From the NCBI GenBank assembly GCA_019787685.1, contig JAHNUO010000012.1, forward strand, positions 992,001-1,056,000: a stretch of 64,000 nucleotides of DNA, given 5' to 3'. Under the pieces are notes generated by a model that had not been told where the DNA came from, ran no database searches, and worked only from the letters and a program-made list of their open reading frames with translations. Origin of the DNA: Chiua virens (taxonomy: Eukaryota > Basidiomycota > Agaricomycetes > Boletales > Boletaceae). This document shows, piece by piece, positions 34,601 to 45,214 of this stretch (within the stretch, counting starts at the first letter, position 1; every line of letters starts with the position of its first letter). Position numbers and translations under genes: made by a program.

Positions 34601-35440
34601 ATGGATCAGGCCATCCTGAATCAGCCAGACCCCCTCCAGCACCCAGATTTTGACGCTCCTGGTTTTGCCGCCCTCGTTGAACTCACCATGCCAGTGGAGA
34701 CACAATGGATCGACCATGAACAAGCCATAGCATTCCTTGGGGAACGCTGGGCCGAGACCGGACTCAGAGGCATATGCCCAGTACCCAGACCAAACAGAGA
34801 TCCAGGAGGAGATGGGGGTGCACTCCAGCAACCCGACCATGACCCACCGAACCTACCTAGATGAGAGCCCCCTATGGGAAACCAAGCCCAAGAAGTGCAG
34901 CCTGCAGACCCAGTCCTGGTGGGCATGCAACCCATCATGTTTGACCCAGACGCGCGCATAGCCACCACCCTCACCGCGAGGCCAGCAGACTATGCAATCA
35001 AACACATAGAGGCTCATAAACACGTTCCCATGTGGTACTTCACTAGGGAAGGACTTCGCGAGGCTGCCCGCACAGTTAGACAGACTGACGAGAATGACAC
35101 CCTCGCAATCACCAAAGCCGAAGAAGGCCAGGTCACCGTGCGATCAGCTGGCTCCCTCTCAGCCTCTAAGAACGCCAAACTCGACCATCAACTCTCATAT
35201 AGCGAATTTATGTATGCTAAAAACCTTTTCCTCACAGCCATTGACAATGCGAAATGGGGTAACGACATCGTAGACTCGTTTAACTGGTTTTTCCACAACT
35301 TGGACAACCATCCCATGCGGGAGGAAAGCGAACAAGGAGAAAAAGCACTCCTGCTCTATGCGTCCAGAGCCCGTGCAGATTGGCACAATAAATTAGCGCT
35401 ATGCAAAGCATACAACATCGCTACCATAAACAAGGATCTC
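34601..35440 (+). pseudogene. ORF1 (gag-like) of the DIRS/Ngaro-like element, 5' part
   Basis: The ATG at 34,601 (MDQAILNQPDPLQHP) opens a frame that breaks near 34,750-34,870. It then continues in another frame as MFDPDARIATTLTARPADY through ALLLYASRARADWHNKLAL. At 35,440 it is cut by the LTR of the first Ty3/gypsy element. The coding frame resumes exactly at 42,872 (LLAKIARELDSREVRANLE), which proves that the retrotransposon landed inside this ORF. No enzymatic motif is present. The position before the RT and the Cys-rich end suggest a gag-like nucleic-acid-binding protein. Confidence 0.65.
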
Positions 35441-36009
35441 TGTCATATCCCGTATATCTCATTGATCCAACTCTGAGATCTCCGGGTTTACTCCTTCATA
35501 ACTCCAGTACGATCTCTCTCCGGACACAACTCCTGATCTCCGGACTTCACTTAGAACCTTCTCGATTTCCTCTTGTCTCTTTTCGTACTAGTGTTACATT
35601 AGTAATAACCTGTGTCTCGCTTAACAGCACAGCTCCGGCCTCTGTACATACCCGGCTCCACTCCGGTTACATACTTTCCTGATTTCCGTCTTACTCAGTT
35701 TCTTACCAACCCCGTTACTAATCTCCATTCTACTCCGAGTATATAAATTGTAGTACTCCGACTTTGTACCCTCAGTCTGAATATTAGTTTTACCTTCTAT
35801 TCCCTCCAAAATCCATAAGACCTTGACGGTCTTATCTCTGCTCAACTTCACTTCGGTGTTAAGTCTCACCTCCGACCTCCGTTCTCTGTTCTCCGAAATA
35901 AAGGACAGACTTGTGACAAGGGCGCACCACACACGGTGAAGCCAAGTCCCTCCGCAAGAATAACTCTGAAGTTCCGGAGTTAATACCCCGAGTAGACCCG
36001 GTCTTAACA
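35441..36009 (+). repeat. 5' LTR of chromovirus no. 1
   Basis: 569 bp, TG...CA ends. A probable promoter TATA lies at ccgagtatataaattgtag (about 35,735-35,755) and an AATAAA at about 35,897. The base after the LTR begins gtatattcagactgcc; I cannot match it to a tRNA 3' end, so the primer-binding site is not assigned. Confidence 0.95.
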
Positions 36010-36046
36010 GTATATTCAGACTGCCACTTGTCACTAGTCACTGAAC

Positions 36047-37456
36047 ATGGCTACGCACGCAACCAGATCCAGAAGCCGTGCTGAAGGCGCACGACCAATA
36101 TCTCCACGATTCAACCCTCTCATACAATACGGAAGTACTCGTCAAGGTGCTGAACTCATCGAACAATTCCAAACCTTTTCCTCCAGACACGCCCCTTCCG
36201 CCTCCATGGCAGGTCGCGTACCACAAACTCCCACTCCGGGAGCACACATCGCAGAGCGCGCACTCGGAGGATGACTAGATACTACTCCGTCTGAACTCTC
36301 CGAAGAACCCATCACCACACCACAGAATGCGTTAGGTGATGATGACCCGGACGATCCGGACTACCCCGGAGATGATCCTGGTTCCGACCACGACTCCAAC
36401 CCCGATTCATATCGCTCAGAGAACGACCTCACCGAGGCTGAAAACGTTCTCGGACAGCTCGCCAATGCTATTCGCGATCTTGCCTGTTCTTCCTGTCGCC
36501 CTCCCTCCGACTCCTCTCCCCGCACTAAGGTCCGGGAACCAGACCAGTTTGACGGGACTGATCCCCGCAAACTCCGAGTCTTCCTGGTCCAATGCGAACT
36601 AAACTTCCAAGACCGCCCTAATGCTTTCCGCACAGACTGCCCTAATGCTTTCCGCACAGACCGCGCCAAAGTAACCTTCGCGCAGTCTTACCTCAAGGGT
36701 ATGGCTCTGGAATGGTTCGAACCGGACCTACTCCAGATGGAAGATTCGACACTCTGTCCTGACTGGATGGATAACTACACCGAGTTTGTCTTGGAACTCC
36801 AGACGAACTTCGGACCTCACGACCCCGTCGGAGATGCCGAGCATCAGCTCGATCATCTCTCTATGAAGGATGGACAGCATATCAACAAGTACGTTGTTGA
36901 ATTTAACAGGATTGCTTTGCAAGTCCGAGGTTATGGAGAAGGTGCCCTCCGGCACCATTTCTACAATGGGTTGCCTGACCGCATCAAGGATGAGATCTCC
37001 CGCGTTGGCAAACCCTCCGACCTCGTCCAACTCCGCTACCTCGCACAAGGTATCGACGCGCGCTACTGGGAGCGCAAGTCCGAGATAAGCCGCCAAACAA
37101 AGCAACCCTCCAACAACTCTGCACCCAAGACCTCCGAGAAACACTCCGCATCCAACTCCGGTAATCATTCCGGCAACCAGAAGTCGAAAGACTCCTCGGA
37201 GTCCAAAGGCAAAGTTGCCACTACCCCCGCTGTCCCGAAGCCCGACTATTCTTCTAAGTTAGGCAAGGACGGTAAACTCACTGCAGAAGAACGCAAATGT
37301 CGTTTCGACAATAACCTCTGCATGTTCTGCGGGAAATCCGGGCACATGGCTAAGGATTGCTCCAAGTCTTCTTCCAGGGCATCCAAGGCTCGTGCAACGA
37401 AGACCGCAACTCCGGAAACAAAACCGGATACCTCCAGCACGGAGGCAAAAAAATAG
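36047..37456 (+). CDS. gag: Gag of chromovirus no. 1, with one internal in-frame TGA
   Basis: Structural protein that packages the element RNA. The ATG at 36,047 opens MATHATRSRSRAEGARP. After 75 codons the frame meets TGA at 36,272-36,274, followed by CTAG, and then stays open in the same frame to TAG 37,454-37,456. The capsid-like core lies about 36,530-37,080 (QFDGTDPRKLRVFL ... GDAEHQLDHLSMKDGQHINKYVVEFN). A zinc knuckle CMFCGKSGHMAKDC is at 37,321-37,362. An in-frame 24-bp duplication gives PNAFRTDC/PNAFRTDR at about 36,609-36,660. The gene ends in a run of seven A directly before the TAG, which fits a frameshift into pol. Confidence 0.88.
37447..37456 (+). promoter_or_regulatory. Candidate -1 ribosomal frameshift site A AAA AAA TAG at the gag-pol junction
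   Basis: In the gag frame the end reads GCA AAA AAA TAG, so a heptamer A AAA AAA (37,447-37,453) of the X XXY YYZ class lies directly on the stop. The pol frame is -1 relative to gag and open from before this point. Slippage here would fuse gag to pol without any other change. No obvious strong hairpin was worked out downstream. Confidence 0.65.
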
Positions 37457-40400
37457 TCCACAACCTCCACAACTCCGCACGGATGGAAGGTTGTGTTGAC
37501 ACCTCCCATGCACCTAAGGAGCTACGTCTCAACGCATCCGCTCTTTCAGATCCCAAATCCCTTATGCCCTCCGTCTCTATAGTCTCCCATGACATTCCTT
37601 CCTTCTCTGCGCTTGTAGACTCCGGCTCCTCCGATTGTTTCATAGATACAACCTTTGTCAATGACCATGAAATTTCCTCCTACTCCGTACCTCCGCTTCA
37701 ACTCCGACTCTTCGATGGAACATCCAATTCAACCATTACTCAAGTGATCGACCTCTCTATACGTTTCGAAACCGGTGATATCACTCCGACGACATTCTAC
37801 GTCACCCCGTTGGATGGATCGTGTTCCCTTGTTCTAGGACATAACTGGCTGACCCGCCACAATCTGTTGATTGATTGGGTTTCTAGCAGTATCTTGTTCC
37901 GCACACCTGAACACACCAGTCCAGCACCTCCGAGCTCATCTCCACAGCCCCCGGACTTACCTCCTCCGGCTGATACCACCACCTCAGATACACTGCGTTT
38001 CTCCGAGCGAAAGGCTCCTCCCATCGCGCTTATCAACGCAGCTGCTTTTGCGTTGGCATGCCGCCTTGAAGGCTCCGTACAATTTAGCCTGCAACTCCGT
38101 CCCCAGGAAACTGAGCTCCGCTCGGTCTCTGCCTCCCCCGAAACCCCTGTCGATCTGTCCTCCGTTCCTCCGGAATACCACGACTTTGCCGATGTGTTCA
38201 GTAAGAGCAAAGCGTCCACGCTTGCTCCGCATCGCGAGCACGACCTCAAGATCGATTTAGAGGAAGGTGCTTCCCCTCCAGTAGGAACCACCTATTCCCT
38301 TTCTCCATCCGAACTTGGGTCCCTCCGTACATTCCTCGATGAGCATCTCGCTATGGGCTTCATCCGCCCTTCCTCCTCCGCTCATGCCGCTCCGGTCCTC
38401 TTTGTCCACAAGAAGGACGGTTCACTCCGCCTTTGCGTCGACTTCCGAGGACTCAATAAGATCACGAAGAAAGACCGCTACCTGCTTCCCCGCATCTCCG
38501 ACCTCCTTGACGCTCCGAGCAATGCGAAGATCTACACCAAAATCGACCTCCGGCACGCTTACCACTTAGTCCGCATCGCCGAGGGAGATGAATGGAAGAC
38601 TTCATTCCGCACACGCTATGGATCTTATGAATGGCTTGTCATGCCTTTCGGCTTGACCAATGCCCCTGCGGCTTTCCAGTGGTTCGTCAATACCATCTTC
38701 GCTGATCTATTAGATGTTTGCGTGATAGTCTACCTGGACGACATTTTAATCTACTCGACGGATAAAGCTTCCCACCGGGAGCATGTCCGAGAGGTTCTCC
38801 GAAGACTCCGCAAAAACAATCTTTACGCCAAACCCGAAAAATGCGAATGGTCTACAGACTCTACCGAGTATCTCGGTTACCAGCTCTCTCCCTCCGGTCT
38901 CTCCATGTCCCCGGAGAAAGTCAAATCTATTCAAGACTGGCCCGAACCCCGCAAGGTGAAAGACATTCAGTCCTTCCTCGGTTTCGCAAATTTCTACCGA
39001 CGTTTCATCTCCAACTACTCCGATATCGTCGTTCCTTTGACTCGCCTGACTCGCAAAGGCACTCCGTGGAACTTTGGCAATGACTGCCGCTCCGCCTTCC
39101 AGAAACTTAAGGATGCTTTCACCTCCGCACCTGTTCTAACGCATTGGGTCCCTGACGCTCCCCTCATTATGGAGACAGATGCCTCCGACTATGCTATCGC
39201 CAGTATTCTCTCCATCCGGTGCTCGGACAATGAAGTCCGGCCTGTTGCGTATTATTCTCGGACGTTGTCTCCTCCGGAGCTCAACTACGACACCCATGAC
39301 AAAGAACTCCTTGCTATACATGAAGCATTCCGAACCTGGAGACATTACCTCGAAGGCTCTGGCACTCCAGTTGACGTCGTCACCGACCACAAAAATCTCG
39401 AATATTTCTCTACTATGAAACTCTTGACTCGGCAACAAGCTCGCTGGTCGGAGTTCCTTAGTCAATTCAATATGATCGTTCGTTTCTGACCCAGACGCCT
39501 CGGAGCTAAGCCCGATGCCCTCACTCGACGATGGGACGTCTATCCCAAAGAGGGGGATAGGGACTACGCTCGCGTCAATCCTCACAACTTCAAACCCGTG
39601 TTTACCCAAGAACAGCTCGCGTCTTCCCTTAGAGCAACATGTCTCGCTGCTCCGGTACTCCGAGCAAGCACCCTCTTTGACCTCGAAACTCTTCATAATG
39701 ATATCCTCTCCGCTCTTCCCTCTGATCCTCTGGCCACAGTACACATGTCCGAGTCCGAACCCTCGGAGTCACGTTGGAACGTCGATTCAGACGGTTTCTT
39801 ACGCCTAGACAATCGCATCTACATCCCCGACTCCAATGATCTCCGACTCCGAGTACTCCGATACAAACATGACCATCCACTCTCTGGACACTTTGGACAA
39901 AACCGCACTTTGGAACTTATTCGCTGCGAATACACTTGGCCTGGCATCAGGACATTCGTCAAAGAGTATATCTCATCCTGTACCTCCTGTGCTCGCGCAA
40001 AGGTTCCAAGACATAAGCCTTACGGATTACTGAAACAACTCCCCATCCCCGAACGTCCCTGGAACTCCATATCAATGGACTTCATTGAACAGCTTCCTCC
40101 ATCCTCCGGTTACACCGCCATCCTAGTCATAGTAGATCGCCTGTCAAAACAGTGCATCTTCATCCCCACCTATGACACGATAACATCCCCGGACTTGGCT
40201 AAGTTGTTCCTTCTCCATGTGTTCTCGAAACACGGAGTTCCTTCCCACATTACATCTGATCGCGGATCAGAATTCGTGTCGCACTTCTTTAGGTCCCTTG
40301 GAAAGGCCTTAGACATCCGGCTCCATTTCACCTCCGGTTATCACCCCGAAGGAGATGGCCAGACAGAGCATATGAACCAGACCCTAGAACAATATCTCCG

Positions 40401-41154
40401 AGTTTACTGTAACTACCAACAGGACGACTGGTCCGAACTCCTGCCCCTCGCGGAGTTCTCATACAACAATGCTCCGAACGCCACCACCGGTGTCTCTCTG
40501 TTCTTCGCCAACAAGGGCTACCACCCAAACATCTCTGTGTACCCTGAATGGGACATGACCTCTGCACACGCATGCGAATACTCCGTTGATCTCGACTCAC
40601 TCCACCAATTCCTCCGAGAGGAAATGGCCCACGCTCAAGAGCGATACCAAGGACCTGCTGATGCCAGGCGAACTCCGGCTCCGGACTTCAAAGTCGGAGA
40701 CCAGGTATTCGTCAAGGCTAAGTACTTCAGAACTACCCGGCCCTCTAAGAAACTCTCCGACAAGAATTTAGGGCCATACAACATCATCGCTCAAGCTGGA
40801 ACCCACTCCTTCACACTCCGTCTCCCTGACTCCATGAAGTCCGTACACCCGGTGTTCCACGTCTCTCAATTAGAACCTTGTGTTCCAAACACCATACCGA
40901 ACCGTGTTCAACCCCCACCACCTCCGATTGAAGTAGACGGTGAACCGGAGTACGAGATCTCCGAAATCCTCGATTCCAAAATAGATCGACGAAGGAAGAA
41001 TTGCAAACTATTGTACTTGGTACGATGGGCTGGCTACAAAGGTACTGATGAAGAAACTTCTTGGTTGTTGGCTACCGAACTCGGGCATGCTTCTGAAATC
41101 GTTACGGAGTTTCATCTCCGGTACCCGGACAAACCCGGACCTCACTCCGCATAA
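37453..41154 (+). pseudogene. pol: Pol of chromovirus no. 1 (PR-RT-RH-INT-chromodomain), one in-frame TGA
   Basis: Enzymatic polyprotein. Aspartic protease with ALVDSGSSDCFID at about 37,609-37,650. RT with VDFRGLNKITKKDRY, MPFGLTNAPAAFQ and catalytic YLDD (about 38,730-38,741). RNase H with METDASDYAIASIL (about 39,171) and DKELLAIHEAFRTWRHYL. Integrase with the HHCC zinc finger (H...H...CTSC, about 39,870-39,990) and D,D(35)E core (SMDFIEQLPP, TSDRGSEFVS, HPEGDGQTE). The C-terminal chromodomain (YLVRWAGYKGTDEETSW, about 41,014) probably targets insertion to marked chromatin. TGA 39,487-39,489 interrupts the end of RNase H where relatives have Arg; the frame is otherwise open to TAA 41,152-41,154. 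It converges with the antisense gene, 33 bp between stops. Confidence 0.92.
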
Positions 41155-41187
41155 CGATGAACAAATCTTATTAACAAAATATTCTAT

Positions 41188-42130
41188 CTACTTGCCCTTA
41201 GCCAGATCCTCCCTAAGTCTATCTACGTCCTCTTCATCGTGTAACTCCTGCTGCTCTTGCCCCAACTCCGCTACCTCTGATTCCACTCCGACCATCGCGT
41301 CGGTATCCTCTTCCTCTGACTCCGGCTCCGGCGACCACTCCCCATGCAACTCCTCTCCCTTGAGATGGGCCAGCTCCTCCATCCAGTCCGCCATCCTTTC
41401 CACCTGCGCCATCAAATGGTCCAGCCACTTGATGTGCAACTTGAAGGCGGTAGCGATCTCCTTCCAGACCGCTACCATCTCCGAGTTCCCGGCGCACTCT
41501 CCGCAGCTCCGGTCCCTGCTCGGCCCCGCCTCCACCACCTCCACTGACGCTGACCTCGTCTTCTTCTTCCTCGGCCCCTCCTCGTCATCCGCGCGTTTCC
41601 TCCGTCTCTTCTCCGGTTGCTCCTCTCCTGGGAGCTCGCACTTCAGCTTGCCCTTCTGGCAAGCCTCGCAAGACCGTCCCTTTTTCCCTTCTCCGGGAAT
41701 GCACTCGATCCCCGCCGTTACGCATCTTGCGCACAGCTCCCTCTCTTTCTCCTTCCCCTTGCCCTTATCCTTTGGAGCGCTTTGCTCCACTCGGATCTCC
41801 TCGGCCTGTCAACTCCGTCAGCTCCGCGCTACTCGGACTTGACTCACTACTCACCCTCTTCTTGGCCGCCTCCTTGGCCTCCTTGAGGTGCTTCTCCTCC
41901 GCGACCTTCTGCGCCTCCTCCGCCTTCCGCTTTGCCTCCTCCACCTTCCGCTTTGCCTCCTCCGCCTTCTGTCTCGCCTCCTCCGCTTTCCTCCGTTGCT
42001 CCTCCTCCTTCCGCGCTTTTGCGCGTCGATGCTGCTCGGACGCCTTCGCCTCGAACAGCTCGTCGCTGTCATCGTCGGCCTCCTTGAGACGCTCGTCGCT
42101 CCATTGTTTGACGTTGTCGATATCGGACAT
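41188..42130 (-). CDS. Antisense accessory gene of chromovirus no. 1: coiled coil plus permuted Cys6 cluster
   Basis: Two minus-strand open frames are joined by a canonical 49-bp intron (41,806-41,854; GTGAGT...GACAG) with codon phase preserved, giving an intact 297-residue protein. Exon 1 (42,130-41,855) is an Ala/Glu/Lys/Arg-rich coiled coil beginning MSDIDNVKQWSDERLKEADD. Exon 2 carries CARCVTAGIEC (about 41,700-41,732), then CEACQKGKLKC (about 41,640-41,675), a basic nuclear-localisation-like patch (EKRRRKRADDEEGPRKKK), a helical middle and an acidic tail ending DLAKGK. The two Cys3 half-sites are those of a Zn2Cys6 cluster but in reversed order. Lying between pol and the 3' LTR on the opposite strand, it would need its own promoter, perhaps within or near the 3' LTR. 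The function is unknown. Intactness despite decay elsewhere in the element suggests it matters. Confidence 0.8.
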
Positions 42131-42283
42131 GGTAGAGGTTGGAAGTTAAGGAGCGAAGGCATGCCTGAATTTATATGAGGGACTCCGCATCTGAGTCCGA
42201 AATTGAAGTCCACAAATCCACTTTGACCTTGCTTTGCTTTGACAGCTATTGTTTCTCGCTTATGGCCTTCAGGGGTTCAGGCC

Positions 42284-42297
42284 TAAAGGGGGGATAC
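42284..42297 (+). promoter_or_regulatory. Polypurine tract of chromovirus no. 1
   Basis: The purine run AAAGGGGGGATA sits directly before the 3' LTR, the expected primer site for plus-strand DNA synthesis. Confidence 0.8.
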
Positions 42298-42866
42298 TGT
42301 CATATCCCGTATATCTCATTGATCCAACTCCGAGATCTCTGGGTTTACTCCTTCATAACTCCGGTACGATCTCTCTCCGGACACAACTCCTGATCTCCGG
42401 ACTTCACTTAGAACCTTCTCGATTTCCTCTTGTCTCTTTTCGTACTAGTGTTACATTAGTAATAACCTGTGTCTCGCTTAACAGCACAGCTCCGGCCTCT
42501 GTACATACCCGGCTCCACTCCAGTTACATACTTTCCTGATTTCCGTCTTACTCAGTTTCTTACCAACCCCGTTACTAATCTCCATTCTACTCCGAGTATA
42601 TAAATTGTAGTACTCCGACTTTGTACCCTCAGTCTGAATATTAGTTTTACCTTCTATTCCCTCCAAAATCCATAAGACCTCGATGGTCTTATCTCTGCTC
42701 AACTTCACTTCAGTGTTAAGTCTCACCTCCGACCTCCGTTCTCCGATCTCTGAAATAAAGGACAGACTTGTGACAAGGGCGCACCACACACGGTGAAGCC
42801 AAGTCCCTCCGCAAGAATAACTCTGAAGTTCCGGAGTTAATACCCCGAGTAGACCCGGTCTTAACA
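42298..42866 (+). repeat. 3' LTR of chromovirus no. 1
   Basis: 569 bp, same ends as the 5' LTR, followed by the target duplication ATCTC. Differences from the 5' copy are about ten, nine of them C/T or G/A changes at CpG sites. Confidence 0.95.
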
Positions 42867-42871
42867 ATCTC

Positions 42872-43714
42872 CTCGCCAAAATAGCACGTGAACTAGACTC
42901 CAGGGAAGTCAGAGCCAATCTCGAACAGGTACACAAATATTCCCCAACTCATTCACAAATCTGACCCTTGCCTTCATGTATTCCCGAATCACCAAAAATC
43001 CCTTTTACTTCGATGCACCCAACTGCTAAAACCCAAACAACCCCACTGCTGCCCTGCTGCTACCATCGCTTTCATATGCCATTCATATCCGCTAATCCTG
43101 CCACCCCTGCTGCTGCTACTGTGACTATCGTCCCCAATGATCCCCACTGCTGCTCCCTTTCATCGCTGCTGCTACTGTCCTACTTGCCCAGCTGGATCAG
43201 GCACGATTCAACCGTTTCCAACCTGTTGACTCCCGTGACCGAGGACACCAACTCACCTGAGATACACTGGCACATTGGAGACCATCGAGGTTGGCCTTTC
43301 CCCATTTCACCCAGACAAGGGGCCCACGCCCAGTGTGATACAGACCACAGTCTAAAGAGAAATTACCATGACGCAGCTGGAGCTACGAAAACAAGAAACT
43401 CGGATGCCGTCCCTTTCGTAACACCAAGACCACCCCAGTCTGTCCGAAATGCCTCGGGAGACACGAGGATTGCCCTGATTGCCCCGTCTGCAATGCCTCC
43501 TCTCTATGGGACAACTCAGGCCCTACCCACTGTACTCGTGACCAGCAAGGGTGTCTACTCAACAAGAGCGGGTGCACCCTCTGCTGGGACTTCCAACGTC
43601 CCCGTGGATGCTCCAGTCCAGGGCACAAACATGAATGCTCGGGTTGCGGAGACCCCAACCATGGAGCACAGGAGTGTCCATGTCGCCAACACCCTGCTAG
43701 TTCATCTGCGAAGT
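42872..43714 (+). pseudogene. ORF1 of the DIRS/Ngaro-like element, 3' part with Cys-rich terminus
   Basis: Continues the ORF cut at 35,440 (LLAKIARELDSREVRANLE to about 42,930). After that the frame is broken for several hundred bases. From about 43,385 a different frame encodes a dense cysteine array: CPKCLGRHEDC, CPDCPVCNASS, CTLCWDF, and near the end HECSGCGDPNHGAQECPC (stop TAG 43,714-43,716). The CxxC and CxxCx4HxxxxC-like spacing suggests zinc-binding nucleic-acid knuckles. At least one TGA (near 43,372) interrupts it. It is followed within 40 bp by the RT ORF. Confidence 0.6.
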
Positions 43715-43753
43715 AGGGCACAGACACCCTACAAAGCAAACGGATGGTGAGAC

Positions 43754-45214
43754 TTGTTAATAACATTTGGACTCTCTCATAGACACCCTGCTCTAGTCAA
43801 GCAGCTAATACACAGTTTCCACGCACATGCCCCCACCATAACCCGATCCTTCACCCCACCTAACAATCCCTCCATTAATGTACATCGCCATGCTTTCGAC
43901 GAAATATTGCACAAAGAGTTTATGAAGCAACATTACATAGGACCCTTCACCCAAGACGCACTCAAAACCCTCATCAGACCTTTCCAAACCTCCCTGTTAA
44001 GCCTAATACCCAAACTGGGCAAACCAGGAAAATTCAGATTAATACAGAATCTTTCATACCCTAACTCGCCCCAATCTAATGGGCCACCGTCTATCAATTC
44101 CCAAATAGACTCTACACTTTTCCCATGTGCATGGGGTACTTTCTACACGGCATGTACCCTGATTAACACCCTCCCACCAGGAAGCCAAGGAGCAACCAGA
44201 GACGTAGCGGAAGCCTATCGCACAATCCCATTACACCCTTCCCAATGGCCCGCTCTCATTGTGCACATCTCAGATGAACCCACACTTTTCACAGTAGACA
44301 CCACCCTTTGTTTTGGATATGGCCCTTCAGCTGGAACTTATGGTATTGTGCGTGACGCAGGCCTAGACATTCTCCGAGCTGCAGGCATAGGTCCAGTAAT
44401 TGCATGGGTAGATGATCATCTTTTCATACACCTACATCACAGCACTATTGCTGACTATAACAAGGCACATGAAGCCAAAGCACATACTATTGCTAAGCAT
44501 GGTGGAAAGATCAAAGACAATGGCCGCTTGTGGTTCAAAGGAGAGCTCCTAGCCAATGATACCTTTGAAGAATTCGCTGAGGACTGCACCCACCCTATAA
44601 AAAACCTGTACCCAGAGAACTCAAATAATCCCTTAGCATCCAATTCAGAGTCGTACACATACGACTTTGAACACATTGACCAGATATCCAATCACCTTGG
44701 AATACCCTGGGAACTCTCCAAAGACACACCCTTCTCCTTGAACCCAACCTTCATTGGCTTCACATGGGACCTTGAGAACAAAACAGTCACTCTTACCACA
44801 GCCAAACAGACCAAATATATCAATGCAATACAGGATTGGCTACACACAACTGCACATACACTTGAACAAGTAGAGAAATTATATGGACAACTCTCCCATG
44901 CATCATTAGTCATCCCAGAGGGCAACGCTTACCTCACCTCACTCCAGGCAATGCTGGGAATTTTCGGAGACAACCCTTTCATGCCCCGTAGGCAGCCATG
45001 CAACCTAGTTGATGAACTCCACTGGTGGCTCCAAGCATTAAATTCCAAACCCCCCATCCCAATCCCCCACCACCCATACACAATCAACCACAAAGCCTTC
45101 TTAGATGCCAGCTCCAGTCATGGCCTGGGGATCGTCATCAATGGCAAATGGCGTGCATGGAAGCTGTCCAAACACTGGCACCACAATGGACGAGACATCG
45201 GGTGGGCAGAAAGC
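43754..45214 (+). pseudogene. Reverse transcriptase of the DIRS/Ngaro-like element, 5' part (RT and start of RNase H)
   Basis: An open frame without an obvious ATG start runs from 43,754. RT landmarks: LIPKLGKPGKFRLIQNLSYP (about 44,005); DVAEAYRTIPLHPSQW (about 44,203); FGYGPSAGTYGIVRDAGL (about 44,310); and the active site WVDDHLF (about 44,406), where V replaces the Y of the common YxDD. Then comes FIGFTWDLENKTVTL. RNase H begins with AFLDASSSHGLGIVING (about 45,091) and is cut after GWAES at 45,214 by the second Ty3/gypsy element. The RT type, with WVDD and no attached integrase, is that of basidiomycete tyrosine-recombinase elements; this assignment is from memory of the family. Confidence 0.78.

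Larger units (their letters stand above)
35441..42866 (+). mobile_element. Ty3/gypsy chromovirus no. 1, nearly complete, with target duplication ATCTC
   Basis: Two 569-bp LTRs (TGTCATATCC...GGTCTTAACA) flank gag, pol and an antisense gene. The 5-bp sequence ATCTC precedes the 5' LTR (35,436-35,440) and follows the 3' LTR (42,867-42,871). The LTRs differ at about ten positions in 569, so the insertion is young. Pol order is protease, RT, RNase H, integrase and chromodomain, which places it among the chromoviruses. Two in-frame TGA codons (36,272 and 39,487) probably make this copy unable to move by itself. Confidence 0.95.

Noticed and set aside
42968..43750. Long plus-strand open frame of 260 codons
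   Set aside because: It is Pro/Ser/Thr-rich without motifs, and the third frame over the same bases encodes the Cys-rich zinc-binding end of ORF1, which is the credible coding frame.
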